Below are positions 1-7,637 of a stretch of 64,000 nucleotides of DNA, one piece after another. Under the pieces are notes generated by a model that had not been told where the DNA came from, ran no database searches, and worked only from the letters and a program-made list of their open reading frames with translations. The stretch is from assembly GCA_013112635.1 (NCBI GenBank), contig JABFGF010000002.1, forward strand, positions 558,001-622,000, read 5' to 3'. The translations under genes and the position numbers were made by a program. This stretch comes from Calditrichota bacterium (GTDB lineage Bacteria > Calditrichota > Calditrichia > Calditrichales > J004). Within the stretch, counting starts at the first letter, position 1, and each line of letters begins with the position of its first letter.

Positions 1-369
1 CTATTTGGTGAGGTGCGCGTTGAACAGGACGGTGCTTTTCAGGGTGATTATGATTTGGGCGAAATTATTACCAACTCGCGTAAAAATGCCCGGCAAAACT
101 TAAACGTCCGCGCAGCCGATGACGGACTTAGTGGCGCCGGTATTTATAAAAATGATTTCCTTAATGTTGAACTTGCTGCTCCTTTGGAAAATGGGGATAT
201 AGCAGTAGTAAAACTTGGACCCAAAATTTATATCCGCAAAATATTCTTTGACAAAAAACATATCCGTCTGGAAACAGATTCCGGCACACCCTCCCCATTT
301 ATTATTGATCCGGAGACACCGGGTTTTGAAATTGTCGGTAAAGTGACTACCGTAATCCGGGAATTATAG
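1..369 (+). CDS. LexA/UmuD-like S24 domain protein, catalytic residues lost (5' partial)
   Basis: The frame is open from base 1 (reads LFGEVRVEQDG before the first possible GTG start at 13), so the N-terminus lies outside the window. The visible 122 residues follow the C-terminal S24 fold of LexA/UmuD: a GIYKNDFLNV segment matching GI-DGD-L-V, an ENGDIAVVKL strand, and a final IVGKVTTVIREL matching the LexA end. By eye, however, the nucleophile position (GDSM/GMSM) reads DDGL, the general-base Lys (TVKRL/TVKKL) reads YIRKI, and the Ala-Gly cleavage bond is absent. It should therefore be unable to self-cleave. Whether a DNA-binding domain exists upstream cannot be seen. The DUF6504-like gene and dinB follow on the same strand, so a role in translesion synthesis or its regulation is inferred. 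Confidence 0.7.
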   Translation, partial: LFGEVRVEQDGAFQGDYDLGEIITNSRKNARQNLNVRAADDGLSGAGIYKNDFLNVELAAPLENGDIAVVKLGPKIYIRKIFFDKKHIRLETDSGTPSPFIIDPETPGFEIVGKVTTVIREL

Positions 370-520
370 AAGCCTGTTTTCTTTCCTGATTGACATTAAA
401 CCAACCTTAGTTTAATCCCTTAATAAAAAAAATTCTTTTTAATTGCACTCCATTATTTTCCTTTATATATTTTGGTGTACGTTTGTAACATTATAAATGG
501 TTTCACATGGAAGTACTTAG

Positions 521-775
521 ATGAAGTTTGAAGACATATTTGAAGACATCGAAGTCATCACTCACTTTAAAGATGGCAAGTTGCGCCCCTTACGGTTTAA
601 ATGGAACGGCCGGGTTTACAAAGTAAAACAGTGGAACGGCAATTGGGTTAATCACCAGGGTTATACCAAGCAATATCATTTTTCCCTGCGCGCCGATAGC
701 TCCGATTATGTGGAACTGCTTTTTGATGACTCTAACCTACAGTGGCAAATTGCACGTGTTTGCCTGGAAGGCTGA
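521..775 (+). CDS. small DUF6504-like protein next to dinB
   Basis: An 84-residue soluble protein rich in aromatic residues, with the core RPLRFKWNGRVYKVKQWNGN. This pattern (P-x-R-F-x-W-x-G-R-x-Y-x-V) resembles DUF6504, a small family of unknown function that I associate with Y-family polymerase (ImuB/DinB) neighbourhoods. A GGAAG stretch about 7 bases before the ATG supports the start. It lies between a LexA-like gene and DNA polymerase IV on one strand, but with gaps of about 150 bases on both sides, so co-transcription is not certain. No catalytic motif is visible. Family assignment is from memory of the pattern and moderate at best. Confidence 0.55.
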   Translation: MKFEDIFEDIEVITHFKDGKLRPLRFKWNGRVYKVKQWNGNWVNHQGYTKQYHFSLRADSSDYVELLFDDSNLQWQIARVCLEG

Positions 776-782
776 GAATTTT

Positions 783-808
783 TGACAGGATATACAGGAT
801 AACAGGAG
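783..808 (+). repeat. short tandem ACAGGA repeat, intergenic remnant
   Basis: Three ACAGGA units spaced 8-9 bases apart lie just after the stop of the 84-residue gene. This resembles a widespread intergenic motif (ACAGGAT...ACAGGAT) seen in many bacterial genomes. It is the only copy I noticed in the window. Function unknown. Confidence 0.4.
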
Positions 809-930
809 ACAAAGCGAAAAGTACGTGAACTACCTTACAACAAATCGGGAATAATTTTCAAAATTGGTTTATGTATTGAAAATAAAAATAAAATATTCGG
901 TCCATCCTATTGATCCGGTCAAAAAAAGTA

Positions 931-2151
931 ATGAAAAAAGATAGAATAATAATGCATATAGACGCCGATGCTTTTTTTGCTTCGGTAGAACAGGGCTTTA
1001 ATCCCCACTTAAGAGGTAAACCGGTTATTGTCGGTGGTATTGCCGATCAACGCGGCGTGGTACATACGGCCAGTTATGAGGCGCGTGCCCGTGGCATTAA
1101 AACCGGAATGGCACTGGTAAAAGCAAAGTCTATTTGCCCGGATGCTATTTTCCTAAAAGGCGATTATGCACATTACCGTGCCGTAGGGGATGTTTTTCAG
1201 GAAGTGTATCTCAAGTACACACCATGCGTAGAGTTTACTTCTTTGGATGATGCCTATCTCGATTTAAGCGGTACTGAACATATTTATTCCTCACAATGTT
1301 ATGTGGCACGCATGATTGCCGACGAAATTGACCAGCGCGTTGGGGTTAGTGTATCGATTGGGGTTGGCAGCAGCAAAATGGTTGCACGGATCGCTTCCGG
1401 CCTGCACAAACCACGCGGGATACTGCAAATTACCCCGGAACATGAGCAGGAATTTTTACATGATTTGGCTGTTGATCATTTGCCGGGCATTGGGCGTGTC
1501 GCCAAAGAGAAATTAACCGATCTGCATATTTTTAAAGTTGGTCAACTGGCCAAACTACCCAAATTAGTTGTAGAACAACTTTTTGGTAAAAACGGCGTTG
1601 CCATCTGGAAAATGGCTCATGGCATTGATGAGCGTGAAGTTCAGCGTAGAATTATCCCCCGCCAAATTAGTCGCGAAACCAGTTTTGCCGAAGACACTGC
1701 CGACAGCAAAATGATAAGCGGCAGCCTGCAATACCTTACTGAGCGTATTGGTCGCAAATTACGGGAAGAAAACCTGAACTGCCAAACCCTTGGCGTAAAA
1801 CTGGGCTATTCCGATTTTACACGCATCGCCCGCAGCAAAAGCCTGATTCATCCATCCAATGATGCCGGCGAAATGTTCCGAATGGTGCAAACTGTTTTTG
1901 ATGAGATGACCTTACGCCGTATCCGAATCCGCCATGTTGGAGTTTCGGCAACCAATATCCGGCCAAACAATTATCAGCATTTTTTATTTAGCGAACAATC
2001 ACGTAAAGAATCGCTTAACAGCGCCATTGATGAGTTGCGTGAAAAATTTGGTTTCATGTCCGTTATGCCGGCCGATACTTTAAAACTAAAAAGCAAGTAC
2101 CGCAACGATGCCCACGGTTATATCCTGCACAACCCGGCTCTGACAAGATAA
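931..2151 (+). CDS. dinB: DNA polymerase IV (Y-family, DinB)
   Basis: Error-prone Y-family polymerase for translesion synthesis. From the ATG at 931 it is 406 residues, normal for the family; a TTG seven codons earlier is less likely. The first catalytic Asp (D11) is in HIDADAFFASVE, with F15-F16 providing the steric-gate aromatic. The second catalytic motif reads FTSLDDAYLDLSG: D106 is kept, but the usual Glu of S-(I/L)-DE is Asp (D107), a conservative change. The SIGVGSSKMVARIASG fingers/palm segment, the LPGIGRVAKEKL helix-hairpin-helix and a little-finger domain (RQISRETSFAEDT) follow. The C-terminus lacks a clear beta-clamp box. It is preceded by a DUF6504-like and a LexA-like gene, suggesting a DNA-damage cassette. 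No LexA box could be identified. Confidence 0.95.
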   Translation: MKKDRIIMHIDADAFFASVEQGFNPHLRGKPVIVGGIADQRGVVHTASYEARARGIKTGMALVKAKSICPDAIFLKGDYAHYRAVGDVFQEVYLKYTPCVEFTSLDDAYLDLSGTEHIYSSQCYVARMIADEIDQRVGVSVSIGVGSSKMVARIASGLHKPRGILQITPEHEQEFLHDLAVDHLPGIGRVAKEKLTDLHIFKVGQLAKLPKLVVEQLFGKNGVAIWKMAHGIDEREVQRRIIPRQISRETSFAEDTADSKMISGSLQYLTERIGRKLREENLNCQTLGVKLGYSDFTRIARSKSLIHPSNDAGEMFRMVQTVFDEMTLRRIRIRHVGVSATNIRPNNYQHFLFSEQSRKESLNSAIDELREKFGFMSVMPADTLKLKSKYRNDAHGYILHNPALTR

Positions 2152-2169
2152 AAGTGGGTGGGGGAAAAA

Positions 2170-2195
2170 CCTTCCGGGTTTTAAAACCCGGAAGG
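2170..2195. terminator. perfect palindrome between convergent genes, likely bidirectional terminator
   Basis: A 26-base perfect palindrome (13-base arms, CCTTCCGGG...CCCGGAAGG with an A/T centre) sits 18 bases after dinB and just beyond the stop of the convergent membrane-protein gene. There is no strong T-run, so its terminator role rests on position and stem strength. Confidence 0.6.
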
Positions 2196-2205
2196 ACAAG
2201 AAATA

Positions 2206-2562
2206 TTAAAACGGCTTATAAATTCCAAGATATGCAGCAAGGCCGCCCATAACCAAGGCGCCATACCACCAAACTGATTTCAGTTCCGGTTTCTTTTTTA
2301 TAAACATTATCAGGCTGCCCATAAATAACCAAATAATAATTTTTACAACAACCCAACTGCTAAATTGCATACCAATTTTTGCTAACTGACCAAAGCCGGC
2401 GATCAGAATTAATAACAACCCAACTCCATGGTTTATTAAAACCAGTTTTTCGAGACCGGGAGAATCCTGCGCCAGATAGCTACGTACAATTGCGCCTCCA
2501 ATCCCTAAAAAAAGCATAATAATCCCAATGACATGTAAAACATTATAAAATGCTATTGACAT
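2206..2562 (-). CDS. small four-helix inner-membrane protein
   Basis: A 118-residue protein with four evident hydrophobic segments (about residues 7-27, 42-60, 69-86 and 97-115), short polar loops and a basic KKKPELK loop before the last helix. A GAGG motif 6 bases before the ATG supports the start. The LHVIGIIMLFLGIGGAIVR opening and compact four-helix layout recall SirB-type small membrane proteins, but no diagnostic motif is present and I do not assign a family. It is convergent with dinB and about 90 bases downstream of the YdjM-like gene on the same strand, so it could be read through from that gene. Confidence 0.7.
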   Translation of the reverse strand: MSIAFYNVLHVIGIIMLFLGIGGAIVRSYLAQDSPGLEKLVLINHGVGLLLILIAGFGQLAKIGMQFSSWVVVKIIIWLFMGSLIMFIKKKPELKSVWWYGALVMGGLAAYLGIYKPF

Positions 2563-2654
2563 ATAAACCTCATATTTGTTGAAACATTAATCTTTAATTC
2601 TCTTCATTAAGTCCAAGACAAAACTAAATTCAGATTTATAAAATTTCTAAAAAA

Positions 2655-3200
2655 TTATTTAAATTTAAATATCCTGCGTAATCCTTTTGCAGTAAAAACT
2701 AATATGATCGAAGGCAAACCAACCCAAATAAACTCGCTTATCAAAACGCGCATGCCCCATTCAGAAAAAAAATTCCCGATACCAATGGGTGAAACTACGA
2801 TTGGACGAAATGGAAAAAAATAACGTGTATTATCAAAAGGGGCGAAAAAAGCAATCCCTAACCCACCGCTGGTCATTGCATCTAATACACCATGCGAGGC
2901 TGTAACAAACCCAAGGAAAAGTGATATTTTCCAAAAGTCCTTTTTAAAGGGGATAAACTCCCGGAAAAAAACCAGGGAAATAAAGAATCCGTTCAACAAT
3001 CCAAAAAAGATTGAATGACTAAAACCACGATGCCCAAGCCAATGGGCATAATCAATGCCAAATTTAAAACCAATAACATCTGCATCCGGTAGAATAGAAC
3101 AAACAATAGCCCAGATAATAAGCTTCTTTTTAGTTTTTTCAGAATATGCTGTTTCTTTAAGTGCAATTGCTGAAACTGCATGTGCAAAAGCTGAGGCCAT
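2655..3200 (-). CDS. YdjM-like membrane-bound metal-dependent hydrolase (DUF457)
   Basis: An 181-residue membrane protein with the hallmark pattern of the YdjM/DUF457 family: an N-terminal His (AFAHAVSAI), CSILPDADVIGF with two acidic residues before a helix, the signature LGHRGFSHSIFFG, and a later SHGVLDAMTSGG. These His/Asp clusters probably bind metal at the membrane face; the family is annotated as predicted hydrolase but its substrate is unknown. Four or five hydrophobic segments are visible. In E. coli the ydjM gene is LexA-controlled, which is of interest because SOS-type genes lie nearby, but no operator is evident here. A terminator-like hairpin separates it from the upstream peroxiredoxin gene. 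Confidence 0.85.
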   Translation of the reverse strand: MASAFAHAVSAIALKETAYSEKTKKKLIIWAIVCSILPDADVIGFKFGIDYAHWLGHRGFSHSIFFGLLNGFFISLVFFREFIPFKKDFWKISLFLGFVTASHGVLDAMTSGGLGIAFFAPFDNTRYFFPFRPIVVSPIGIGNFFSEWGMRVLISEFIWVGLPSIILVFTAKGLRRIFKFK

Positions 3201-3220
3201 ATTTTCTTTCTAAAAATGTT

Positions 3221-3251
3221 AAAAAAAAAGACTGCCAAAACCTGACAGTCT
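3221..3251 (-). terminator. intrinsic terminator of the peroxiredoxin gene
   Basis: Read on the minus strand: stem AGACTG...CAGTCT at 3251-3229, extended by three further pairs including one G-U, followed by nine T's at 3229-3221. It lies 29 bases past the peroxiredoxin stop and only about 20 bases before the start of the next gene, so that gene probably needs its own initiation or read-through. Confidence 0.85.
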
Positions 3252-3279
3252 ATATAATTTATAATAAATTTTATTTTTA

Positions 3280-3882
3280 CTACAGATTTTCTGCATTCTC
3301 AACAAGATAATTGGAAACACTTGCAGCATTTTCTTCCATTCCAGAATCACCTTTTTGCCAACCTGCAGGGCAAACTTCACCATGCTGCTCATGAAACTGC
3401 ATCGCATCAACCATACGAAGCATTTCATCTACATTACGTCCTAATGGCAAATTATTTACTACCTGATGCTGGACAATCCCGTCTTTATCGATTAAAAATG
3501 AGGCGCGCATTGCAACTCCATCTTCAGGGTGCTCAACACCATAAGCTTGGGTAATTTCATGTTTTACATCAGCGACTATCGGAAATTGAACATTGCCAAT
3601 CCCGCCAGCTTTTACATCTGTGCTTTTCCAGGCAAAGTGTGTGTGTTTAGAATCAATTGAAACTCCAACCAATTCAACACCTCTTTCTTTAAATTGTGCT
3701 AAACGGTGATCGTGTGCAATAATTTCAGTTGGGCAAACAAATGTAAAATCCATAGGCCAGAAAAACAGAGCAACAGGTTTTCCGCGCAAATCCGATAATT
3801 TGAAATCTTCAACAATTGTGTTGTTTGGCAATACTGCAGGGGCTGTAAAATCCGGGGCTTCTTTGGCTGTTAATACGCTCAT
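3280..3882 (-). CDS. typical 2-Cys peroxiredoxin (AhpC/TSA family)
   Basis: Thiol peroxidase that reduces hydrogen peroxide and organic peroxides in the cytoplasm. At 200 residues it matches the Prx1/AhpC subfamily: peroxidatic Cys50 in DFTFVCPTE and resolving Cys171 in GEVCPAGW. The family Arg/Thr environment is present (MRASFLID, PTE). The extended C-terminal tail with helix (SVSNYLVENAENL) is typical of the decameric forms. An AAAGGAAT ribosome site precedes the ATG. The gene appears monocistronic, with its own terminator, and is divergent from a MOSC-domain gene. The reductant (AhpF or thioredoxin) is not encoded in the window. No OxyR/PerR-type operator was recognised in the 177-base divergent spacer. 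Confidence 0.95.
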   Translation of the reverse strand: MSVLTAKEAPDFTAPAVLPNNTIVEDFKLSDLRGKPVALFFWPMDFTFVCPTEIIAHDHRLAQFKERGVELVGVSIDSKHTHFAWKSTDVKAGGIGNVQFPIVADVKHEITQAYGVEHPEDGVAMRASFLIDKDGIVQHQVVNNLPLGRNVDEMLRMVDAMQFHEQHGEVCPAGWQKGDSGMEENAASVSNYLVENAENL

Positions 3883-4059
3883 TTAAATTCCTTTTGTTAA
3901 AACTATAGTTTTAGTTAATATTGATTTTCATTATTAAATGCTTTCAGCTAAAAAAGGTAACAAGTGATTTAAATTTAATCAATACAATTAAAGACTTTTT
4001 TGTCTAAAAATTTTTAAAACAATTTTTCTCTTCAATCCACAAGCAAGGAGAACAATATT

Positions 4060-4860
4060 TTGAGGATTAAATCTTTACATTACTACCCCATAAAATCATG
4101 CGCCGGGATTGAATTAACCTCGGCCAATCTTTCAAATCGCGGTATTGAAAACGATCGTATATTTATGGTGGTAGATAACAACAATAATTTTATATCACAG
4201 CGTGAAAATCACAAATTGGCATTGATCCAGGCTAAAGTATTTCAAAACAATCTTTCTTTAGAAGCACCGGGCATGCCTCCTTTTTCAATTGTCTTTTCAG
4301 ATATTGGCAACAATGAACAGGTTATGGTTTGGCGAGACCAGTGCCAGGCTATCGATCAGGGAAGAAAGGCAACTGATTGGTTTTCTGAATATTTAGGATC
4401 TCCATGTAAACTGGTAATGATGGAAAAATTGTTTCAAAGAAAATTAGACCCGGGTTATGCATTTGCAGAAAATAACCAAACCGGTTTTGCCGATGGTTAT
4501 CCATTTTTGCTTATCTCGCAAGAATCATTAAATGATTTAAACAGTCGCTTAAAAATATCAATTCCGATGAACCGCTTCCGTCCAAATATTGTTGTTGAAG
4601 GATGCCGCCCATATGAAGAAGATAGCTGGCAAAAAATAAAAATTGGGGACATCGTTTTAGAAGTTGTTAAACCATGTGTGCGTTGTGCTATCACAACAAT
4701 TGATCAATCTTCACTGGCTACCTCCAAAGAGCCGCTTGCTACACTGGCCACTTATCGCATTTCTCCGTTGGGTGGTGTTATCTTTGGCCAAAACTTAATT
4801 CATCATAATAATGGCAGATTGAATGTTGGCGATAAAGTTGACATTATGGAAAAAAAGTAG
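4060..4860 (+). CDS. MOSC-domain protein (YcbX/mARC-like)
   Basis: A 266-residue protein with an N-terminal MOSC beta-barrel (IKSLHYYPIKSCAGIEL, then NRGIENDRIFMVVD) and a C-terminal MOSC domain (FRPNIVVEG...VKPCVRCAITTID). The Cys of PCVRC is the expected molybdenum-cofactor ligand, so it is probably a molybdenum-sulfur enzyme that reduces N-hydroxylated compounds, as in YcbX and mARC. The C-terminal 2Fe-2S ferredoxin domain of E. coli YcbX is absent, as in short homologues. The start is a TTG: an AAGGAG motif at 4045-4050 lies 9 bases upstream and no ATG fits. It is divergent from the peroxiredoxin gene. Confidence 0.88.
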   Translation: MRIKSLHYYPIKSCAGIELTSANLSNRGIENDRIFMVVDNNNNFISQRENHKLALIQAKVFQNNLSLEAPGMPPFSIVFSDIGNNEQVMVWRDQCQAIDQGRKATDWFSEYLGSPCKLVMMEKLFQRKLDPGYAFAENNQTGFADGYPFLLISQESLNDLNSRLKISIPMNRFRPNIVVEGCRPYEEDSWQKIKIGDIVLEVVKPCVRCAITTIDQSSLATSKEPLATLATYRISPLGGVIFGQNLIHHNNGRLNVGDKVDIMEKK

Positions 4861-4991
4861 AACAGAAACTCAGGGATTTTATCACCTCCACACCAAATAG
4901 TTTCTAATCCATTTACAAACTGCTTGTACTCGCAAAACTTACTTTGTACATTTAGTTAAAGACCCACCAAAACAAATCTGTGAAGTGCATT

Positions 4992-5711
4992 ATGTTTAAA
5001 ATTAATAAACAGGTACCGATTGAAGATTTACTGTCACGCCAAATGAACTTATGGCAAAAATCCCACAAAAAATCTCAAGCAAAAAAGACAGGACTATATC
5101 CCAATATAACAATCTCCAGGGAAGTTGGGAGCCGCAGCGGTGAATTAATTGAACGTATTTCTGCGCGTTTAAAATGGAAAATTTATGGCAAAGAAATTGT
5201 TGATTATATTTCTAAAAATTCCAAAATACGCAAAAATATCGTTGAGCTTTTTGATGAAAAAACCCGTAATGAGATGGACACTTTGCTGGCTACTTTAATG
5301 GATGGACGAACGATGAGCAACGAAATGTATCTGAACCATCTGGCAAAAACTCTTGTTACTTTGGGAAAACACAGCAACGCAATTATAATTGGGCGAGGTG
5401 CAAATTTTATTCTTTCTGATAATATGGCATTTAAAATTAGGATCGTGGAAGACTTAAAAGATCGCCTAAGAAACTTATCCCACCAAGAGCCAAAACCACT
5501 TTCTGAAAAAGAGCTTAAGAAAGAAGAAGCAAAACGGAGCTCCTTTATTCAGCGCTACTTCTCTGAAAAAATTGACAACCCGGCTAATTATGATCTGGTG
5601 ATTAACCTTTCAAAAATGGATATGGCAACCGCGGAGGAAATTGTAATTTGTGCATTGCAAAGAAAATATTGCTTAACTGAAGATGAGCTAAAAGATGATT
5701 TAGCAGGATAA
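4992..5711 (+). CDS. cytidylate kinase-like family protein
   Basis: About 239 residues matching the Cytidylate_kin_2 family (AAA/NMP-kinase-like). The N-terminal part has the ITISREVGSRSGELI segment, where the family P-loop lies, and the middle has AIIIGRGANFIL followed by an acidic/basic lid-like region (VEDLKDRLRNL, ending near KRSSFIQRYF). The Walker A lysine of true kinases is not obvious in SREVGSRSGE, a common feature in this family, so nucleotide phosphorylation is only inferred. I prefer the ATG at 4992 (GAAG upstream) over a GTG at 4980. Convergent with the next gene, with only 2 bases between stops. Confidence 0.8.
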   Translation: MFKINKQVPIEDLLSRQMNLWQKSHKKSQAKKTGLYPNITISREVGSRSGELIERISARLKWKIYGKEIVDYISKNSKIRKNIVELFDEKTRNEMDTLLATLMDGRTMSNEMYLNHLAKTLVTLGKHSNAIIIGRGANFILSDNMAFKIRIVEDLKDRLRNLSHQEPKPLSEKELKKEEAKRSSFIQRYFSEKIDNPANYDLVINLSKMDMATAEEIVICALQRKYCLTEDELKDDLAG

Positions 5712-5713
5712 GA

Positions 5714-6049
5714 TTACTTTGATGCATCCAGCTTTATTTGCATTTTATTTAAGGCCTGAAGAGCTAACATTTCCCATTTTGATTGATACATGCCTGAAAC
5801 TACAAACCAGTCTTTCATTGGGGGCTTGTTTTTAAAAGGGTTCAATAATTCAAATTCTGATACACCCGTTTTTTCAATATCAAATTCCCTGCCCAGACGA
5901 AATACCATTTTATCATTATAATAGAAAGAAAATACTTTGCCCTTATATGTTATTCCAGGTGAAGACATCATTTTTCCCGCTTCTACATTTTCGTTCTCAG
6001 AAGAAAGTTTATTGGTAATACTATTAAATAGTATTTCAAAATCTGCCAT
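5714..6049 (-). CDS. small TfoX-N-like protein of unknown function
   Basis: A 111-residue soluble protein. The MMSSPGITYKGKVFSFYYN segment followed by KMVFRLG resembles the TfoX/Sxy N-terminal pattern (M-F-G-x-x-x-x-G-K-x-F then L-K-L), and the C-terminus has a W-x-x-L-A-L-Q-A helix. TfoX N-domain proteins are mostly uncharacterised outside competence regulation. GGGAG precedes the ATG. It starts 14 bases after the U32 peptidase gene ends, so the two are probably co-transcribed. Family call is tentative. Confidence 0.6.
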   Translation of the reverse strand: MADFEILFNSITNKLSSENENVEAGKMMSSPGITYKGKVFSFYYNDKMVFRLGREFDIEKTGVSEFELLNPFKNKPPMKDWFVVSGMYQSKWEMLALQALNKMQIKLDASK

Positions 6050-6063
6050 CTTTTACTCCCAGA

Positions 6064-7473
6064 TTAGCCGCAGTTGCAATTATCGCCACAATTTTCAGAA
6101 TCAACATTGCTCAACCCAACCTCATGTGGATTAAACTCTTCTGTTTGCTCACGAAGCAAGGCAAATTCTTCAGGCTTTTCCGGATAAGGTATCCAGCAAT
6201 AATGCACTCCGCCGTGGATTGCTTCAATCTCACGCATATATTCATTGTAGATTTTTTCAACACGAAAAGAAGTTGTTGAATTTTTTTCCATTAATTGCAA
6301 TTCCATTCCAGGTCGGATCGGATTGCGGGGTTCCACCTTCATCATCTTTTTTTCATCATCATATTCACGCACAATCCCGGAAAAACGAAAACACTTTTGC
6401 TCAGCGCGGGTTCCATCAAACTTTTGAGCGGAGCGTCCCGGATTTCCTTTTAAAAATCCTGCAACATAGCCCTTGTTGGATGCGGCAAATACATCTGTTA
6501 AATGATCCGGATTAAAAGGTTTACCGGCATTCATATCATCAATAGCCCCACGATAAGCACGGGCAATTGTTGAAGCATAATAAAGGGATTTATTGCGGCC
6601 CTCTACTTTAAAACTATCAACACCTGCTTCTCGCAATTCTTCCAAATACTCAATTCCACATAAATCACGCGCGTTCATTAAATAGGTGCCGTTTTCATCT
6701 TCATCGATTTGCATAAACTCACCCGGACGCTCGGTTTCCTGCAAATAGTAATCTCCTTTTACAGGCACATACTCATCGCCCTGTTGCGTAATTGCAGGAT
6801 TAATCCCGGCTGCCTGCGCTTCATTCAACCAATCTGCCGGTTGGTTATCTTCCTTCTGGTACATTTTAAACTGCCAGCGACATGAGTGCGAACAAGTGCC
6901 CTGGTTTGGATCACGGTAAGACATATAATTTGAAATTAAACAGCGTCCTGAATAAGCGATGCAAATTGCGCCGTGAACAAATGCTTCCAGCTCAAGATTG
7001 GGGCAATAATCCCGGATCGTTTTAATTTCTTTGATTGAAAGTTCACGTGATAGAATAATCCGGCTGACTCCCATTTTTTCCCAGAATTTTGCTGTGGCAT
7101 AATTTACAGTATTTGCTTGCACTGAAAGATGAATTTCCTGATCAGGATATTTTTCCTTTGTCATCATAATAATTCCCGGATCAGACATAATCCAGGCATC
7201 GGGCTGGCATTGCTCAAGCAGCTGCCCGATATATTTCATAAATGGCCCAACTTTGTGGTTATGCGGAAGTATATTTGCGGTTACATAAATTTTCTTGCCA
7301 AGCGAGTGGGCATACTTAACAGCTTCAACTACTATGTCACGTTTAAACCCATTTTCCCTTGCCCGTAAAGAAAACATTGGGATGCCCATATAAACTGCAT
7401 CTGCGCCAAAAGCATATGCATACTTCATTTTTTCAAAATCGCCGGCCGGCATTAACAATTCTATATTTTTCAT
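6064..7473 (-). CDS. peptidase U32 family protein (TrhP/YegQ-like)
   Basis: U32-family enzyme; characterised relatives (TrhP/YegQ, RlhA) hydroxylate tRNA or rRNA rather than cutting proteins. Start taken at ATG 7473 (MKNIELLMPAGDFEKMKYA), which matches the family N-terminus; an upstream extension to 7608 has no family similarity. Key features: LMPAGDFEKMKYAYAFGADAVYMG, the signature LEAFVHGAICIAYSGRC, and four Cys expected to hold an Fe-S cluster (AICIAYSGRC, then GTCSHSCRW). The C-terminus ends in a Cys-rich NCGDNCNCG tail. Length 469 residues fits the TrhP type. It heads a two-gene unit with the small protein at 5714-6049 and is divergent from the nucleotidyltransferase. Confidence 0.9.
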   Translation of the reverse strand: MKNIELLMPAGDFEKMKYAYAFGADAVYMGIPMFSLRARENGFKRDIVVEAVKYAHSLGKKIYVTANILPHNHKVGPFMKYIGQLLEQCQPDAWIMSDPGIIMMTKEKYPDQEIHLSVQANTVNYATAKFWEKMGVSRIILSRELSIKEIKTIRDYCPNLELEAFVHGAICIAYSGRCLISNYMSYRDPNQGTCSHSCRWQFKMYQKEDNQPADWLNEAQAAGINPAITQQGDEYVPVKGDYYLQETERPGEFMQIDEDENGTYLMNARDLCGIEYLEELREAGVDSFKVEGRNKSLYYASTIARAYRGAIDDMNAGKPFNPDHLTDVFAASNKGYVAGFLKGNPGRSAQKFDGTRAEQKCFRFSGIVREYDDEKKMMKVEPRNPIRPGMELQLMEKNSTTSFRVEKIYNEYMREIEAIHGGVHYCWIPYPEKPEEFALLREQTEEFNPHEVGLSNVDSENCGDNCNCG

Positions 7474-7637
7474 TTTAATTCTTTCAATATATTTTTCTAT
7501 TCTAAAAGCTGGGCAAAATACAAAATTATCAGCCCGCTTTCCAAATAAAGCTGTTTTCCAAAATGGATTTCTTTTTAGTCTGTTTTTCTTTAACCTTCCA
7601 TATATCAATTAAAATATTTAAAAATTGGATTATACAA

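Noticed and set aside
470-520. Possible LexA operator (TGTACGTTTGTAACA) upstream of the DUF6504-like gene
   Set aside because: Only three outer base pairs are symmetric; it fits neither the E. coli (CTGT-N8-ACAG) nor the Bacillus (GAAC-N4-GTTC) consensus.
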